38,496 nt of DNA from JANMDR01 sp031376425 (GTDB taxonomy: Bacteria; Pseudomonadota; Gammaproteobacteria; Burkholderiales; Usitatibacteraceae). Under the pieces are notes generated by a model. That model searched no databases and was not told the origin of the DNA. It was given only the letters and a program-made list of their open reading frames with translations. How positions within the stretch are numbered: the stretch's first letter is position 1; every line of letters starts with the position of its first letter. A program made the translations under genes and the position numbers. Positions 31,474-38,496 of this stretch are shown in pieces. Where the stretch lies: positions 1-38,496 of the forward strand of contig JANMDR010000072.1 in the NCBI GenBank assembly GCA_031376425.1. Reading direction: 5' to 3'.

Positions 31474-32220
31474 CTATTTTTTCCCAGCGGGTGCCGTTTT
31501 TGCGTCTGCGGTTTTGGCAGTTGTTGCTGGCGTTGGCGTTGCGCTCTCGCCGTATTTCAGCCGCATCCAACGGGTTTTTTCTGCTTCGTAGCGGGCGGTG
31601 ACGGTTTGGCGTTCAGCTTCGGCATTGGCAATTTGCACGTCAACTGCGGCGCGTTCTTTTTCGGCGCGTTCCAGTGCTGAAACGAGTTCTGGGGGGGCTT
31701 CAATCGGTTTTGGTGGGTTTTTCGGATCGACTTTTAGGGTTTTTTTAACGCGGCCTGATTTATAGAACTCTAGGTCATTTTTGCGTTTTTGAACCGTCGC
31801 GTCTAAATCGGTAATACGCGCTTTTTGGTTGTTGAGTCGTGTTTGTAGTTGCAGTAATTCGCGGTCACGAGAAATATCGAATTCTTTTTCCGTGCTGTAG
31901 CTGGCTAACAGGGCGGCGTCTTTTACTTTTTGTTCGGTAGCGATGCGTTTGGCTTCGCGGTCTTTTGCTTCTTGCTCAGTGCGTGCAGCAATCTGTTCAG
32001 GCGTGAGTGGTGCGGCATAGCGCTTTAGTACGGTGCCGCTGCCGCTAACTTGGCTGATGGGTGTTTTTGCGCATTGCGCGGGCATCACGTCGCCATAATG
32101 CGTTACGCCACGTTCATCCACGCACTTAAAAGTGGCGATTGCGGGTACAGATGCGCAGGCACCGCAGAGCACCAAAATGCGCACAGTTGAGTAGCTTAAT
32201 TTTGACGAAATACGTAACAT
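31474..32220 (-). CDS. DUF4124-domain periplasmic coiled-coil protein
   Basis: The 248-residue protein has an N-terminal signal sequence (about 1-29, ending near 'VPAIA') and a DUF4124 motif 'FKCVDERGVTHYGDVMPAQC' with two cysteines. It then has a long charged coiled coil (about 75-150, then 180-225, rich in Glu/Lys/Gln/Arg) and an Ala/Thr/Lys-rich disordered tail. DUF4124 proteins are common in betaproteobacteria; their role is not established, though an envelope function is likely. It is 6 bp downstream of pyrE on the same strand. Confidence 0.85.
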   Translation of the reverse strand: MLRISSKLSYSTVRILVLCGACASVPAIATFKCVDERGVTHYGDVMPAQCAKTPISQVSGSGTVLKRYAAPLTPEQIAARTEQEAKDREAKRIATEQKVKDAALLASYSTEKEFDISRDRELLQLQTRLNNQKARITDLDATVQKRKNDLEFYKSGRVKKTLKVDPKNPPKPIEAPPELVSALERAEKERAAVDVQIANAEAERQTVTARYEAEKTRWMRLKYGESATPTPATTAKTADAKTAPAGKK

Positions 32221-32226
32221 AATGAA

Positions 32227-32883
32227 TTAGTTAGCGCCGTATTGATTGCGGTAAACTTCAATTTTACGCAATATTTCAGTTTTGTCACCTGTCGCTTGCA
32301 AGTAGCCCACAATATCAGCCACATTTGCAACAGCAATTACCGGTACACCGACCGTCTTTGAGAACGATTGTGCGGCTGATAGGGGGTTAGTTAGGTCAGC
32401 ACCGCGCTCGTCGCGATCAAGGGCGATGATGACGGCAGCAGGGCTGGCGTTGGCTGCACGTATCATCGCAACGGATTCAATTTTTGATGCACCGTCGGTG
32501 ATAACGTCGTCCACAATAATAACTTTACCGGCTAGCGGTGCGCCCACAATTAAGCCGCCTTCGCCGTGATCTTTAGCTTCTTTGCGATTAAACGCGTAGG
32601 GCACGTTTTTGCCGCTTTGCGCCAAGGCTATGGCCATGCCAGCGGCTAGGGTGATGCCTTTGTAGGCGGGGCCAAAAATCATGTCGAACTCAATATCTGA
32701 TTGCAGGGCAGCATCAGCATAAAAACCGGTGAGGGCGGCTAAACTCTTGCCATCACTAAAAGCGCCAGAATTAAAAAAGTAAGGCGATAACCGACCTGCT
32801 TTGGTTTTAAATTCGCCAAATTTTAGCGCTCCACAATCAAGTGCAAATTTAATGAAAGCGTGCTTGGAAGTTAGTGGGGTCAT
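32227..32883 (-). CDS. pyrE: Orotate phosphoribosyltransferase
   Basis: Catalyses orotate + PRPP to OMP in pyrimidine synthesis. The 218-residue protein has 'FALDCGALKFGEFKTKAGRLSPYFFNSG' at the N-terminus, 'FGPAYKGITLA', 'FNRKEAKDHGEGG' (the flexible loop) and the PRPP-binding motif 'VIIVDDVITDGAS' (121-133, with Asp in place of the more common Ala/Gly before Gly). It is divergent from the exonuclease III gene across 253 bp, which contains no further recognised gene. Confidence 0.96.
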   Translation of the reverse strand: MTPLTSKHAFIKFALDCGALKFGEFKTKAGRLSPYFFNSGAFSDGKSLAALTGFYADAALQSDIEFDMIFGPAYKGITLAAGMAIALAQSGKNVPYAFNRKEAKDHGEGGLIVGAPLAGKVIIVDDVITDGASKIESVAMIRAANASPAAVIIALDRDERGADLTNPLSAAQSFSKTVGVPVIAVANVADIVGYLQATGDKTEILRKIEVYRNQYGAN

Positions 32884-33136
32884 TAGCAGTTGAGATATGA
32901 GTGGTTTTGCTGAAAAATTTGCGCAAATCGCCGTGTGAAGGGCAAATTAACGCTGAGTGAACTGTAGTTTTAACGCATAATCGCGGTTTTGGTTATCGCA
33001 CACGTAATGTTGTTTGTTTCTATGCTTTTAGAACATCTGCGTGGCTTAACCTGAATCGTACCGCTAAAGTAGCTTTTACGGCAATATTTAAGCAAAACCC
33101 ATGCCGTTTTGATTAAACTCAAACTTTTAAAATCCT

Positions 33137-33910
33137 ATGCGCATAATTTCAGTAAATTGTAACGGTATCCGGTCGGCCACGAATAAAGGCTTGCTCACGT
33201 GGTTAAAGCGCCAAAAGCCGGATGTCGTCTGCCTCCAAGAGCTAAAAGCTAACGTTGAACACATTCCCGAAGACTGGACTAGCTGGAAAAACTACCACGC
33301 CTATTTTCATCCTGCCGAGAAAAAAGGCTATTCCGGCGTTGGTGTGGTGACCAAAATTAAACCTGATCGCGTGATTGTGGGCTTAGATATTCCAGAAATT
33401 GACGTAGAAGGTCGCTATTTGCGGTTGGATTTTGGCAATTTAAGCGTGATTTCGCTCTACATGAATTCTGGTTCGGCCTCTGAAGCCGCGCAAGCTAAAA
33501 AAAATAACTTCATGGCGAAGTTTTTGCCGATTTTGCGAGACCTTAAAGCTACGGGCCGCGAAATAATTATTTGCGGCGATTGGAATATTGCCCATAAAGA
33601 AATTGATCTAAAAAACTGGCGTGGCAATAAGAAGAACTCCGGCTTTTTGCCAGAAGAACGTGCATGGCTGACGACGCTGTTTGATGTAGTTGGCTATGTA
33701 GATGTATTCCGTACCCTTAATCCCTTACCGGAGCAGTACACTTGGTGGTCGGCACGGGGTGCGGCGCGTGAAAACAATGTGGGTTGGCGTATTGATTATC
33801 ACATTGCTACACCCGCAGTGGCGGCCACGGCCGAATACGTGCGCATTTTTACGGCAGAAGCATTTTCTGATCACGCCCCCTTATCTATTGACTACACTTT
33901 TAAGTTGTAA
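33137..33910 (+). CDS. Exodeoxyribonuclease III (EEP family AP endonuclease)
   Basis: A DNA-repair enzyme that nicks abasic sites and removes 3' blocks. The 257-residue protein has Asn7, the metal ligand Glu35 ('CLQELK'), 'GDWNIAHKEIDLKN' with Asp148 and Asn150, and the C-terminal 'SDHAPL' (244-249) with the catalytic His246. 'GWRIDYHIAT' supplies the conserved Asp of the fifth motif. It is of the ExoA/Xth type. The abcF gene follows after 6 bp, so the pair is probably cotranscribed. The usual symbols are xthA or exoA; which applies here is not decided. Confidence 0.94.
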   Translation: MRIISVNCNGIRSATNKGLLTWLKRQKPDVVCLQELKANVEHIPEDWTSWKNYHAYFHPAEKKGYSGVGVVTKIKPDRVIVGLDIPEIDVEGRYLRLDFGNLSVISLYMNSGSASEAAQAKKNNFMAKFLPILRDLKATGREIIICGDWNIAHKEIDLKNWRGNKKNSGFLPEERAWLTTLFDVVGYVDVFRTLNPLPEQYTWWSARGAARENNVGWRIDYHIATPAVAATAEYVRIFTAEAFSDHAPLSIDYTFKL

Positions 33911-33916
33911 AAAAAC

Positions 33917-35896
33917 ATGCTACGAATAAGTAAATTAACCTTAGCGCGCGGCGCAAAACGTCTGCTAGAAGATGCCAGTGCTACGGTGTTCCCCGGCCAC
34001 AGAGTTGGCCTTGTTGGCCCCAACGGCTGTGGTAAATCCAGCTTGTTTGGGCTAATTCGCGGCAAGAATATTCAAGATGCTGGTGATGTGAGCCTGCCAC
34101 CTAATTGGGTGATTGCCCACGTTGCGCAAGAAACACCATCCAGTGAAAAGACTGCACTGGAATATGCGCTAGATGGAGACGTGGAATTACGCGATCTTGA
34201 AATAGCGCTTGAGCAAGCCTACGCAGCGCCTAATGACGATAATGAGGGTGGCATGGCCTTGGCCGAGTTGCATCATCGTTTTGAGCACATCGGCGGCTAT
34301 GCGGCGCGGGCACGCGCAGGTGCCTTGCTAGCGGGTTTAGGCTTTCCGCAGGCGGAGCAAGAACGTAAGGTAGCGGAGTTTTCCGGTGGCTGGCGTATGC
34401 GCCTAAACTTAGCGCAAGCGCTCATGTGTCGTTCCGATTTGCTGCTGCTTGATGAGCCTACTAACCACCTAGATTTAGATGCCGTGATGTGGCTAGAAGA
34501 TTGGCTTGCCAGCTACCCAGGCACGTTACTGCTCATCACCCATGATCGTGATTTTTTAGATGCTGTCGTCAAAACCATCATCCATGTGGATAAACTAAAG
34601 CTTAACGAATATACCGGCAATTATTCCTCCTTTGAAACCGCACGCGCCATGCAGTTTTCATTGCAAGCCAGTGCCTATGCCAAACAGCAAAAACAAATTG
34701 CCCACTTGCAGTCTTTTGTAGATCGCTTTAAAGCGAAAGCCACCAAAGCCAAGCAAGCGCAAAGCCGCGTAAAAACGCTGGAGCGCATGGAAGTTATAGC
34801 GGCGGCACACGTGGATTCGCCGTTTGAATTTAGCTTTCGCGAACCAGAGCACCAGCCGCGTCAGCTCATGCATTTAAAAGAAGCCAAGCTCGGGTATGAA
34901 AGCCGCACCATTCTAGAAAAAGTAGATTGGCGCTTGTTTTACGGTGACAAAATAGGCTTGCTTGGCCCAAATGGTGCCGGTAAATCTACCTTAGTAAAAA
35001 GCATTGCGGGCACCTTGGCATTGAAGGCGGGTGAGCGCTTAGAAGCCGATAATGGCCGCGCCGTAAAAATCGGCTATTTTGCCCAGCATCAGGTAGAACA
35101 ATTGCGGGTGGACGAATCCGCTATTCAACACATGAAGCGCCTTGATCCGCAAACGCGAGAACAAGAATTTCGCAACTTCTTAGGCGGTTTTGATTTCCGT
35201 GGTGCCAATGCTGATGCCGCTGTTGGGCCATTTTCCGGTGGTGAAAAAGCCCGCTTGGCGCTTGCCATGATCGTCTGGCAAAAGCCGAATTTATTGTTAT
35301 TAGATGAACCCACCAATCACCTTGATATTGAAATGCGTGAAGCCGTAGCCGAGGCACTGCAAGCCTTCGAAGGCACCTTAGTAGTAGTCGCGCATGATCG
35401 CCATTTATTAAAAGCCACCACCGATCAATTGTGGCTCGTGGCGCATGGAAAACTAGAAGAATTTGATGGTGATTTAGACGATTACAAAGCGTGGTCAAAA
35501 ACCTATCAAGCCCAGCAAAATAGCTCAGCATCAGGTAAAAATGCCGCTAAAAAAGTGATCAGTATTCCGGTGCCAGCAAAGGTTGTCGAAGCTGCCACAA
35601 CACCCACCACAAACACCGACAAAAAGGCGCGCAAAGTCGAAGAAGCCAACAGCCGCCAACGCACATCCGAAGCTAAAAAACCGCAGCTCGTAAAGCTAGG
35701 CGTGTTAGAAGCCGAGATGAAAAAGCTATCCACTGAAAAAGCCGATGTTGAAAACTGGTTAGGCCAAGAAACCGCCTATGCCGAAGAAAACAAAGCCCAG
35801 CTACAGCGCATGTTAACCCGCCAAATAGAGCTGGCGACCTTAGTGACAGACGCAGAATGGAAGTGGTTAGAACTGTCGGAAAAGCTGGAGCAGTAA
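33917..35896 (+). CDS. ABC-F family ATPase (YheS/Uup-like)
   Basis: The 659-residue cytoplasmic protein has two ABC domains and no membrane segments, the mark of ABC-F factors that act on the ribosome. Domain 1 has Walker A GPNGCGKSS (34-42), signature FSGGW (155-159) and Walker B LLLLDEPTNHLD with Glu180. Domain 2 has GPNGAGKST (350-358), FSGGE (439-443) and Glu464. Between them is the P-site tRNA-interaction linker (about 245-300). A charged coiled-coil C-terminal extension (about 525-659) is typical of YheS and Uup. Both ATPase sites look intact. Confidence 0.92.
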   Translation: MLRISKLTLARGAKRLLEDASATVFPGHRVGLVGPNGCGKSSLFGLIRGKNIQDAGDVSLPPNWVIAHVAQETPSSEKTALEYALDGDVELRDLEIALEQAYAAPNDDNEGGMALAELHHRFEHIGGYAARARAGALLAGLGFPQAEQERKVAEFSGGWRMRLNLAQALMCRSDLLLLDEPTNHLDLDAVMWLEDWLASYPGTLLLITHDRDFLDAVVKTIIHVDKLKLNEYTGNYSSFETARAMQFSLQASAYAKQQKQIAHLQSFVDRFKAKATKAKQAQSRVKTLERMEVIAAAHVDSPFEFSFREPEHQPRQLMHLKEAKLGYESRTILEKVDWRLFYGDKIGLLGPNGAGKSTLVKSIAGTLALKAGERLEADNGRAVKIGYFAQHQVEQLRVDESAIQHMKRLDPQTREQEFRNFLGGFDFRGANADAAVGPFSGGEKARLALAMIVWQKPNLLLLDEPTNHLDIEMREAVAEALQAFEGTLVVVAHDRHLLKATTDQLWLVAHGKLEEFDGDLDDYKAWSKTYQAQQNSSASGKNAAKKVISIPVPAKVVEAATTPTTNTDKKARKVEEANSRQRTSEAKKPQLVKLGVLEAEMKKLSTEKADVENWLGQETAYAEENKAQLQRMLTRQIELATLVTDAEWKWLELSEKLEQ

Positions 35897-35974
35897 AGCT
35901 AAAAATCTTGCCTTAAATTTCGCGGTACCTGTAGATGTGCTGATTTTCGGTCATCTTCAGGCATTCGAAGTAGG

Positions 35975-35998
35975 GTGGGCAACGCTTCATCTGCCCAC
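35975..35998. repeat. Small REP-like hairpin
   Basis: GTGGGCA at 35975-35981 pairs with TGCCCAC at 35992-35998 around a 10-nt loop, within 'GTAGGGTGGGCAACGCTTC'. Sequences of this GGGTGGGCA...TGCCCAC form are common as dispersed repeats in proteobacterial intergenic regions. It lies between convergent genes and has no T run, so it is not a clear terminator. Confidence 0.65.
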
Positions 35999-36007
35999 GC
36001 GGTAACG

Positions 36008-36400
36008 CTAACTTATCCGCTCTAATCTGCCTTTGCGTCGGACTATATTTTTATAGTCCCACTGAATTTCTTTAGATAGTTTAAGCCACCCCTCTAAATG
36101 CGCTTTATTTATCTTCGAGACCTCATTAAAGAAAACGGAAGCGTCTTTGAATTTATTACCAACTACATTCAGCTTGGCATCAGCAAAATCGGCTCCGCTC
36201 CAAAACATTAATCGTATCCCCGGTTTTTGCTTGCTATACCCGACGATTGGATTGCCAGCCAAAAACCAAACTGGATGGGCGTGCCATATTTTGTTTTCAG
36301 CTTCAGGTAAGAACCGATCAATTTCATGCGCAAGAAGAGCGCATATTTCTCTATGGCTCGATTCCTGTTGTTCATTGTATTTTAGAATTTCTAGGTGCAT
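36008..36400 (-). CDS. DUF1801-domain protein
   Basis: The 130-residue protein has the YdhG/DUF1801 pattern: 'FLPEAENKIWHAHPVWFLAGNPIVGYSKQKPGIRLMFWSGADF', and a final basic helix ('WDYKNIVRRKGRLERIS'). Members are small alpha/beta proteins related in fold to the frataxin family; their biochemical role is unknown. It is convergent with the ABC-F gene and separate from the downstream metabolic genes. Confidence in the family is good, in any function low. Confidence 0.8.
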   Translation of the reverse strand: MHLEILKYNEQQESSHREICALLAHEIDRFLPEAENKIWHAHPVWFLAGNPIVGYSKQKPGIRLMFWSGADFADAKLNVVGNKFKDASVFFNEVSKINKAHLEGWLKLSKEIQWDYKNIVRRKGRLERIS

Positions 36401-36461
36401 CGTGTTTCACCGATTGTCTTAAGGTATAAACCTGCATACAAAAAGCGCGTAATTGCAAACC

Positions 36462-36920
36462 TCAACGCCACAGCGGCGCAATCGCCCAACCACAAACTTC
36501 TAACAGCAAAACATCATCATCACTAAACGCATCTTTACTGCCGTTTTCTATATCGATGGTGGCAACAATCTCGTCACTTAAGGGGTTGGTGACTGGGATA
36601 ATCACCTCTGACATCGTTGTGCGAAACGACGGTAAATACCGTGCATCGGCTTCTACATCATTCACTACAATGGTTTCACGTGCCGCCACTGCCGCCCCAT
36701 TCAGCCCTTTAGTAATGTTCATGCGCCGTGTGATGGGGGCGTCTTCGCCACTCCAGCCCAGTAACACCAGTTCATCACCGACTACCGTGTAAATACTCAC
36801 GGCGCGATGGTTAGCGTAGCCGCAAATGGCATTGGCGATTTTGCGCGCGCGTAGCTCTTTGGGCTCGGAAGATTCGGCAAGCGCTAACAAGCTTTGAGCA
36901 ATTTGATGGCGGTTTGGCAT
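36462..36920 (-). CDS. GAF-domain protein
   Basis: The frame is open upstream to 37073, but that part overlaps metW and lacks domain character, so the ATG at 36920 (MPNRHQIAQSLLALAESSE) is chosen, giving 152 residues. A single GAF domain is visible: 'RAVSIYTVVGDELVLLGWSG', 'GLNGAAVAARETIVVNDVEADARYLPSFRTTMSEVIIPV' and 'IVATIDIENGSKDAFSDDDVLLLEVCGWAIAPL'. It resembles free-methionine-(R)-sulfoxide-reductase-like GAF proteins, but the cysteine set of that enzyme is not complete: only one or two Cys are present. A small-molecule sensor is possible. It follows metW on the same strand by 73 bp. Confidence 0.75.
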   Translation of the reverse strand: MPNRHQIAQSLLALAESSEPKELRARKIANAICGYANHRAVSIYTVVGDELVLLGWSGEDAPITRRMNITKGLNGAAVAARETIVVNDVEADARYLPSFRTTMSEVIIPVTNPLSDEIVATIDIENGSKDAFSDDDVLLLEVCGWAIAPLWR

Positions 36921-36993
36921 GGGCAGCTTTGTATATAAGAAATTACTTATTCTAGCGCATCTACGGCAATCAGGACGCGCCGCAGTGCCAACG

Positions 36994-37587
36994 CTAGGCG
37001 AAGCTTGTTCCCAGCCGATACAGCGCCAAGGTGCCCAACAAGTTGGCAAAATAAGCTTGTTTGCGACCTTCATGCATCACTAGTTTATTTTTAATTTTTA
37101 ATTGCTTGCCGGCGCACAGCGCATCAAAATCAGCCACCGTACAAAGGTGAATATTGGGGGTGTTATACCATTGGTACGGTAAATCCTTGCTCACCGGCAT
37201 ACGCCCCGCTAGCGCAATTTGAGTGCGATGGCGCCAATAGCCAAAATTTGGAAAGCTCACAATCGCTTCATTGCCCACCCGCAGCATTTCGTCCAATACT
37301 TTTTCGGTATGGCGCATGGCCTGCAGGGTTTGCGACAAAATCACGACGTCGAAAGAGCCATCAGCGACTTCCAATAAACCGCTTTCAAGGTTTGATTGAA
37401 TTACGCACACACCATTTTCAATGCAGGCAATCACATTGGCTTCGTCATTTTCAATGCCATAACCTTGCACCTGCCGCGTATCGCGCAGGTAAGCCAACAG
37501 CGCACCATCGCCGCAGCCTAAATCGAGCACCCTGGCCCCCGGCTTTACCCAACTTGCAATCACTTCAAAGTCGGATCTGGTAATCAT
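36994..37587 (-). CDS. metW: MetW methyltransferase-like partner of MetX
   Basis: MetW is required with MetX for acylation of homoserine in methionine synthesis in several proteobacteria. The 197-residue protein shows 'WVKPGARVLDLGCGDGALLAYL', a SAM-binding motif I, followed by 'SFDVVILSQTLQAMRHTEKVLDEMLRVGNEAIVSFPNFGYWRHR' and 'LPYQWYNTPNIHLCTVADFDALC', the signature of MetW. Its ATG overlaps the metX stop by 4 bp (ATGA), the normal metXW arrangement. Confidence 0.95.
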   Translation of the reverse strand: MITRSDFEVIASWVKPGARVLDLGCGDGALLAYLRDTRQVQGYGIENDEANVIACIENGVCVIQSNLESGLLEVADGSFDVVILSQTLQAMRHTEKVLDEMLRVGNEAIVSFPNFGYWRHRTQIALAGRMPVSKDLPYQWYNTPNIHLCTVADFDALCAGKQLKIKNKLVMHEGRKQAYFANLLGTLALYRLGTSFA

Positions 37588-38496
37588 ACAAAAGCCTTGG
37601 AGATTCCTGTAAAATAAGCCTTTACAACAGCATGATAATTTGGCGCATCAAGTAAAAACGCATCATGACCATGCGGCGCTTCAATTTCCGCATAGCTCAC
37701 GGTTTTCTTAGTATCCAGTAGGGCCTTCACAATCTCGCGTGACCGCGCGGGTGAAAAGCGCCAGTCGGTGGTGAATGAGATTACTAAGAATTTTGCAGTT
37801 GCATTCGACATGGCCGTACTTAGTCCACCACGTTCAGCAAAGTCACGCGCTGGGTCAAAATAGTCTAGTGCCTTGGTTACGCGCAGGTAAGTATTGGCGT
37901 CGTAATATTTGGAAAACTTTTCACCTTGGTAGCGCAAATAGGATTCAATTTGAAACTCCGGCCCAAAGCTAAAGCCCAAACCCGCACGTAAATCACGACC
38001 AAATTTTTGCTCCATTTGGTCATCGGAAATATAAGTAATATGCCCGATCATACGCGCCACTGTAAGCCCGCGCACCGGTAAGGTATTTTCGCGGGTAAAG
38101 CCCCCCCCGTGGAAATCCGGATCACTCAATATCGCCTGTCGCGCCACTTCGTTAAACGCGATGTTTTGCGCCGATAAATTTGGTGCTGCCGCAATTACTA
38201 TTGCGTGTTGTAGCTTATCCGGGTAGCGAATACTCCAGCACAGCGCCTGCATGCCACCTAAACTGCCACCCATGACCGCTGCTAAAGTGGTTATGCCTAA
38301 GCGCGTAACAAGGCGCAACTGCGAATCCACCCAGTCCTCCACGGTGACAAACGGAAAGGTCTCGTCATAGGTTTTGTTCGTTGCTGGATTCACCGAAGTA
38401 GGGCCGGTGGAACCAAAACAGGAGCCCAAATTATTGACGCCGATGACGAAAAATTTATTAGTATCCAACGGCTTTCCAGGACCAATCATATTGTCC
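37584..38496 (-). CDS. metX: Homoserine O-acyltransferase MetX (5' end outside window)
   Basis: The visible 304 residues lack the N-terminal part; the frame stays open to the window edge ('DN' before the Met at 38489), so the start lies to the right. It is an alpha/beta-hydrolase acyltransferase with the nucleophile in 'MGGSLGGMQALCWS' (Ser76 in the numbering from the visible Met), Asp in 'FTTDWRFSP' and His in 'APHGHDAFLLD'. The 'NNLGSCFGSTGP' segment is the oxyanion/Gly-rich region. Betaproteobacterial MetX enzymes of this type often use succinyl-CoA, so succinyl versus acetyl specificity is left open. It is translationally coupled to metW. Confidence 0.93.
   Translation of the reverse strand, partial: DNMIGPGKPLDTNKFFVIGVNNLGSCFGSTGPTSVNPATNKTYDETFPFVTVEDWVDSQLRLVTRLGITTLAAVMGGSLGGMQALCWSIRYPDKLQHAIVIAAAPNLSAQNIAFNEVARQAILSDPDFHGGGFTRENTLPVRGLTVARMIGHITYISDDQMEQKFGRDLRAGLGFSFGPEFQIESYLRYQGEKFSKYYDANTYLRVTKALDYFDPARDFAERGGLSTAMSNATAKFLVISFTTDWRFSPARSREIVKALLDTKKTVSYAEIEAPHGHDAFLLDAPNYHAVVKAYFTGISKAFV

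Noticed and set aside
31334..31591. 85-codon plus-strand frame over the REP-like hairpin
   Set aside because: It is created by the REP element and antisense sequence of the DUF4124 gene tail.
36921..37073. N-terminal extension of the GAF-domain protein
   Set aside because: It overlaps metW codons on the same strand and is composed of Cys/Arg/Trp-rich shadow sequence; the ATG at 36920 begins the domain-like part.

Overview
This window reads as a contiguous piece of a betaproteobacterial chromosome with moderate GC content. The pointers are the block gatCAB / mreBCD-mrdA-rodA-rlpA-dacC-dat-ybeD-lipB-lipA, the metX-metW pair, the MetX-type acyltransferase with its NNLGSCFGSTGP segment, and DUF4124 and DUF1376 proteins. 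Genus cannot be read from the sequence by eye.

Layout. 1-2425 (+): the 3' end of a penicillin-binding protein 1C gene, an anchored alpha/beta hydrolase and a class I methyltransferase. 2470-8517 (-): a TMEM175-like channel, a TonB-type energy transducer, the SelO protein-AMPylator and Tex, with a strong terminator after tex. 8518-11121: an accessory patch holding an orphan 67-codon gene, a TetR regulator divergent from a three-gene membrane operon with a MAPEG protein, and a possible micro-lipoprotein. This patch is punctuated by three copies of a ~47-78 bp repeat, one of which forms the 3' end of lipA. 11114-21830 (-): one long cell-wall/cell-shape and lipoate block in which many genes overlap by 1-4 bp (mreB, mreC, mreD, PBP2, RodA, RlpA, DacC, Dat, YbeD, LipB, LipA). 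22282-25652 (+): gatC-gatA-gatB for transamidation of Glu-tRNA(Gln)/Asp-tRNA(Asn).

25649-31306 is the second accessory region. It has a 5'-truncated NHL-repeat gene cut at an IS with a DD35E transposase, AT-rich noncoding DNA, a GTTGCA/TGCAAC-dense block, a 10-11 bp minisatellite, a DUF1376 phage replication-type gene lying between two copies of a hairpin repeat, and four small unrecognised plus-strand genes. 31474-38496 returns to core genes: a DUF4124 protein, pyrE, an exonuclease III gene, an ABC-F ATPase, a DUF1801 protein, a GAF-domain protein, metW and a partial metX.

The mre-mrd-rod-rlpA-dacC block builds and remodels the sidewall, and dat probably supplies or degrades D-amino acids. 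lipB and lipA make and finish protein-bound lipoate. The most unusual structure is the duplicated lipA 3' end bordering the TetR/MAPEG cassette. The second is the repeat-rich 28.2-29.3 kb segment around the DUF1376 gene. No tRNA, rRNA or CRISPR array was recognised.
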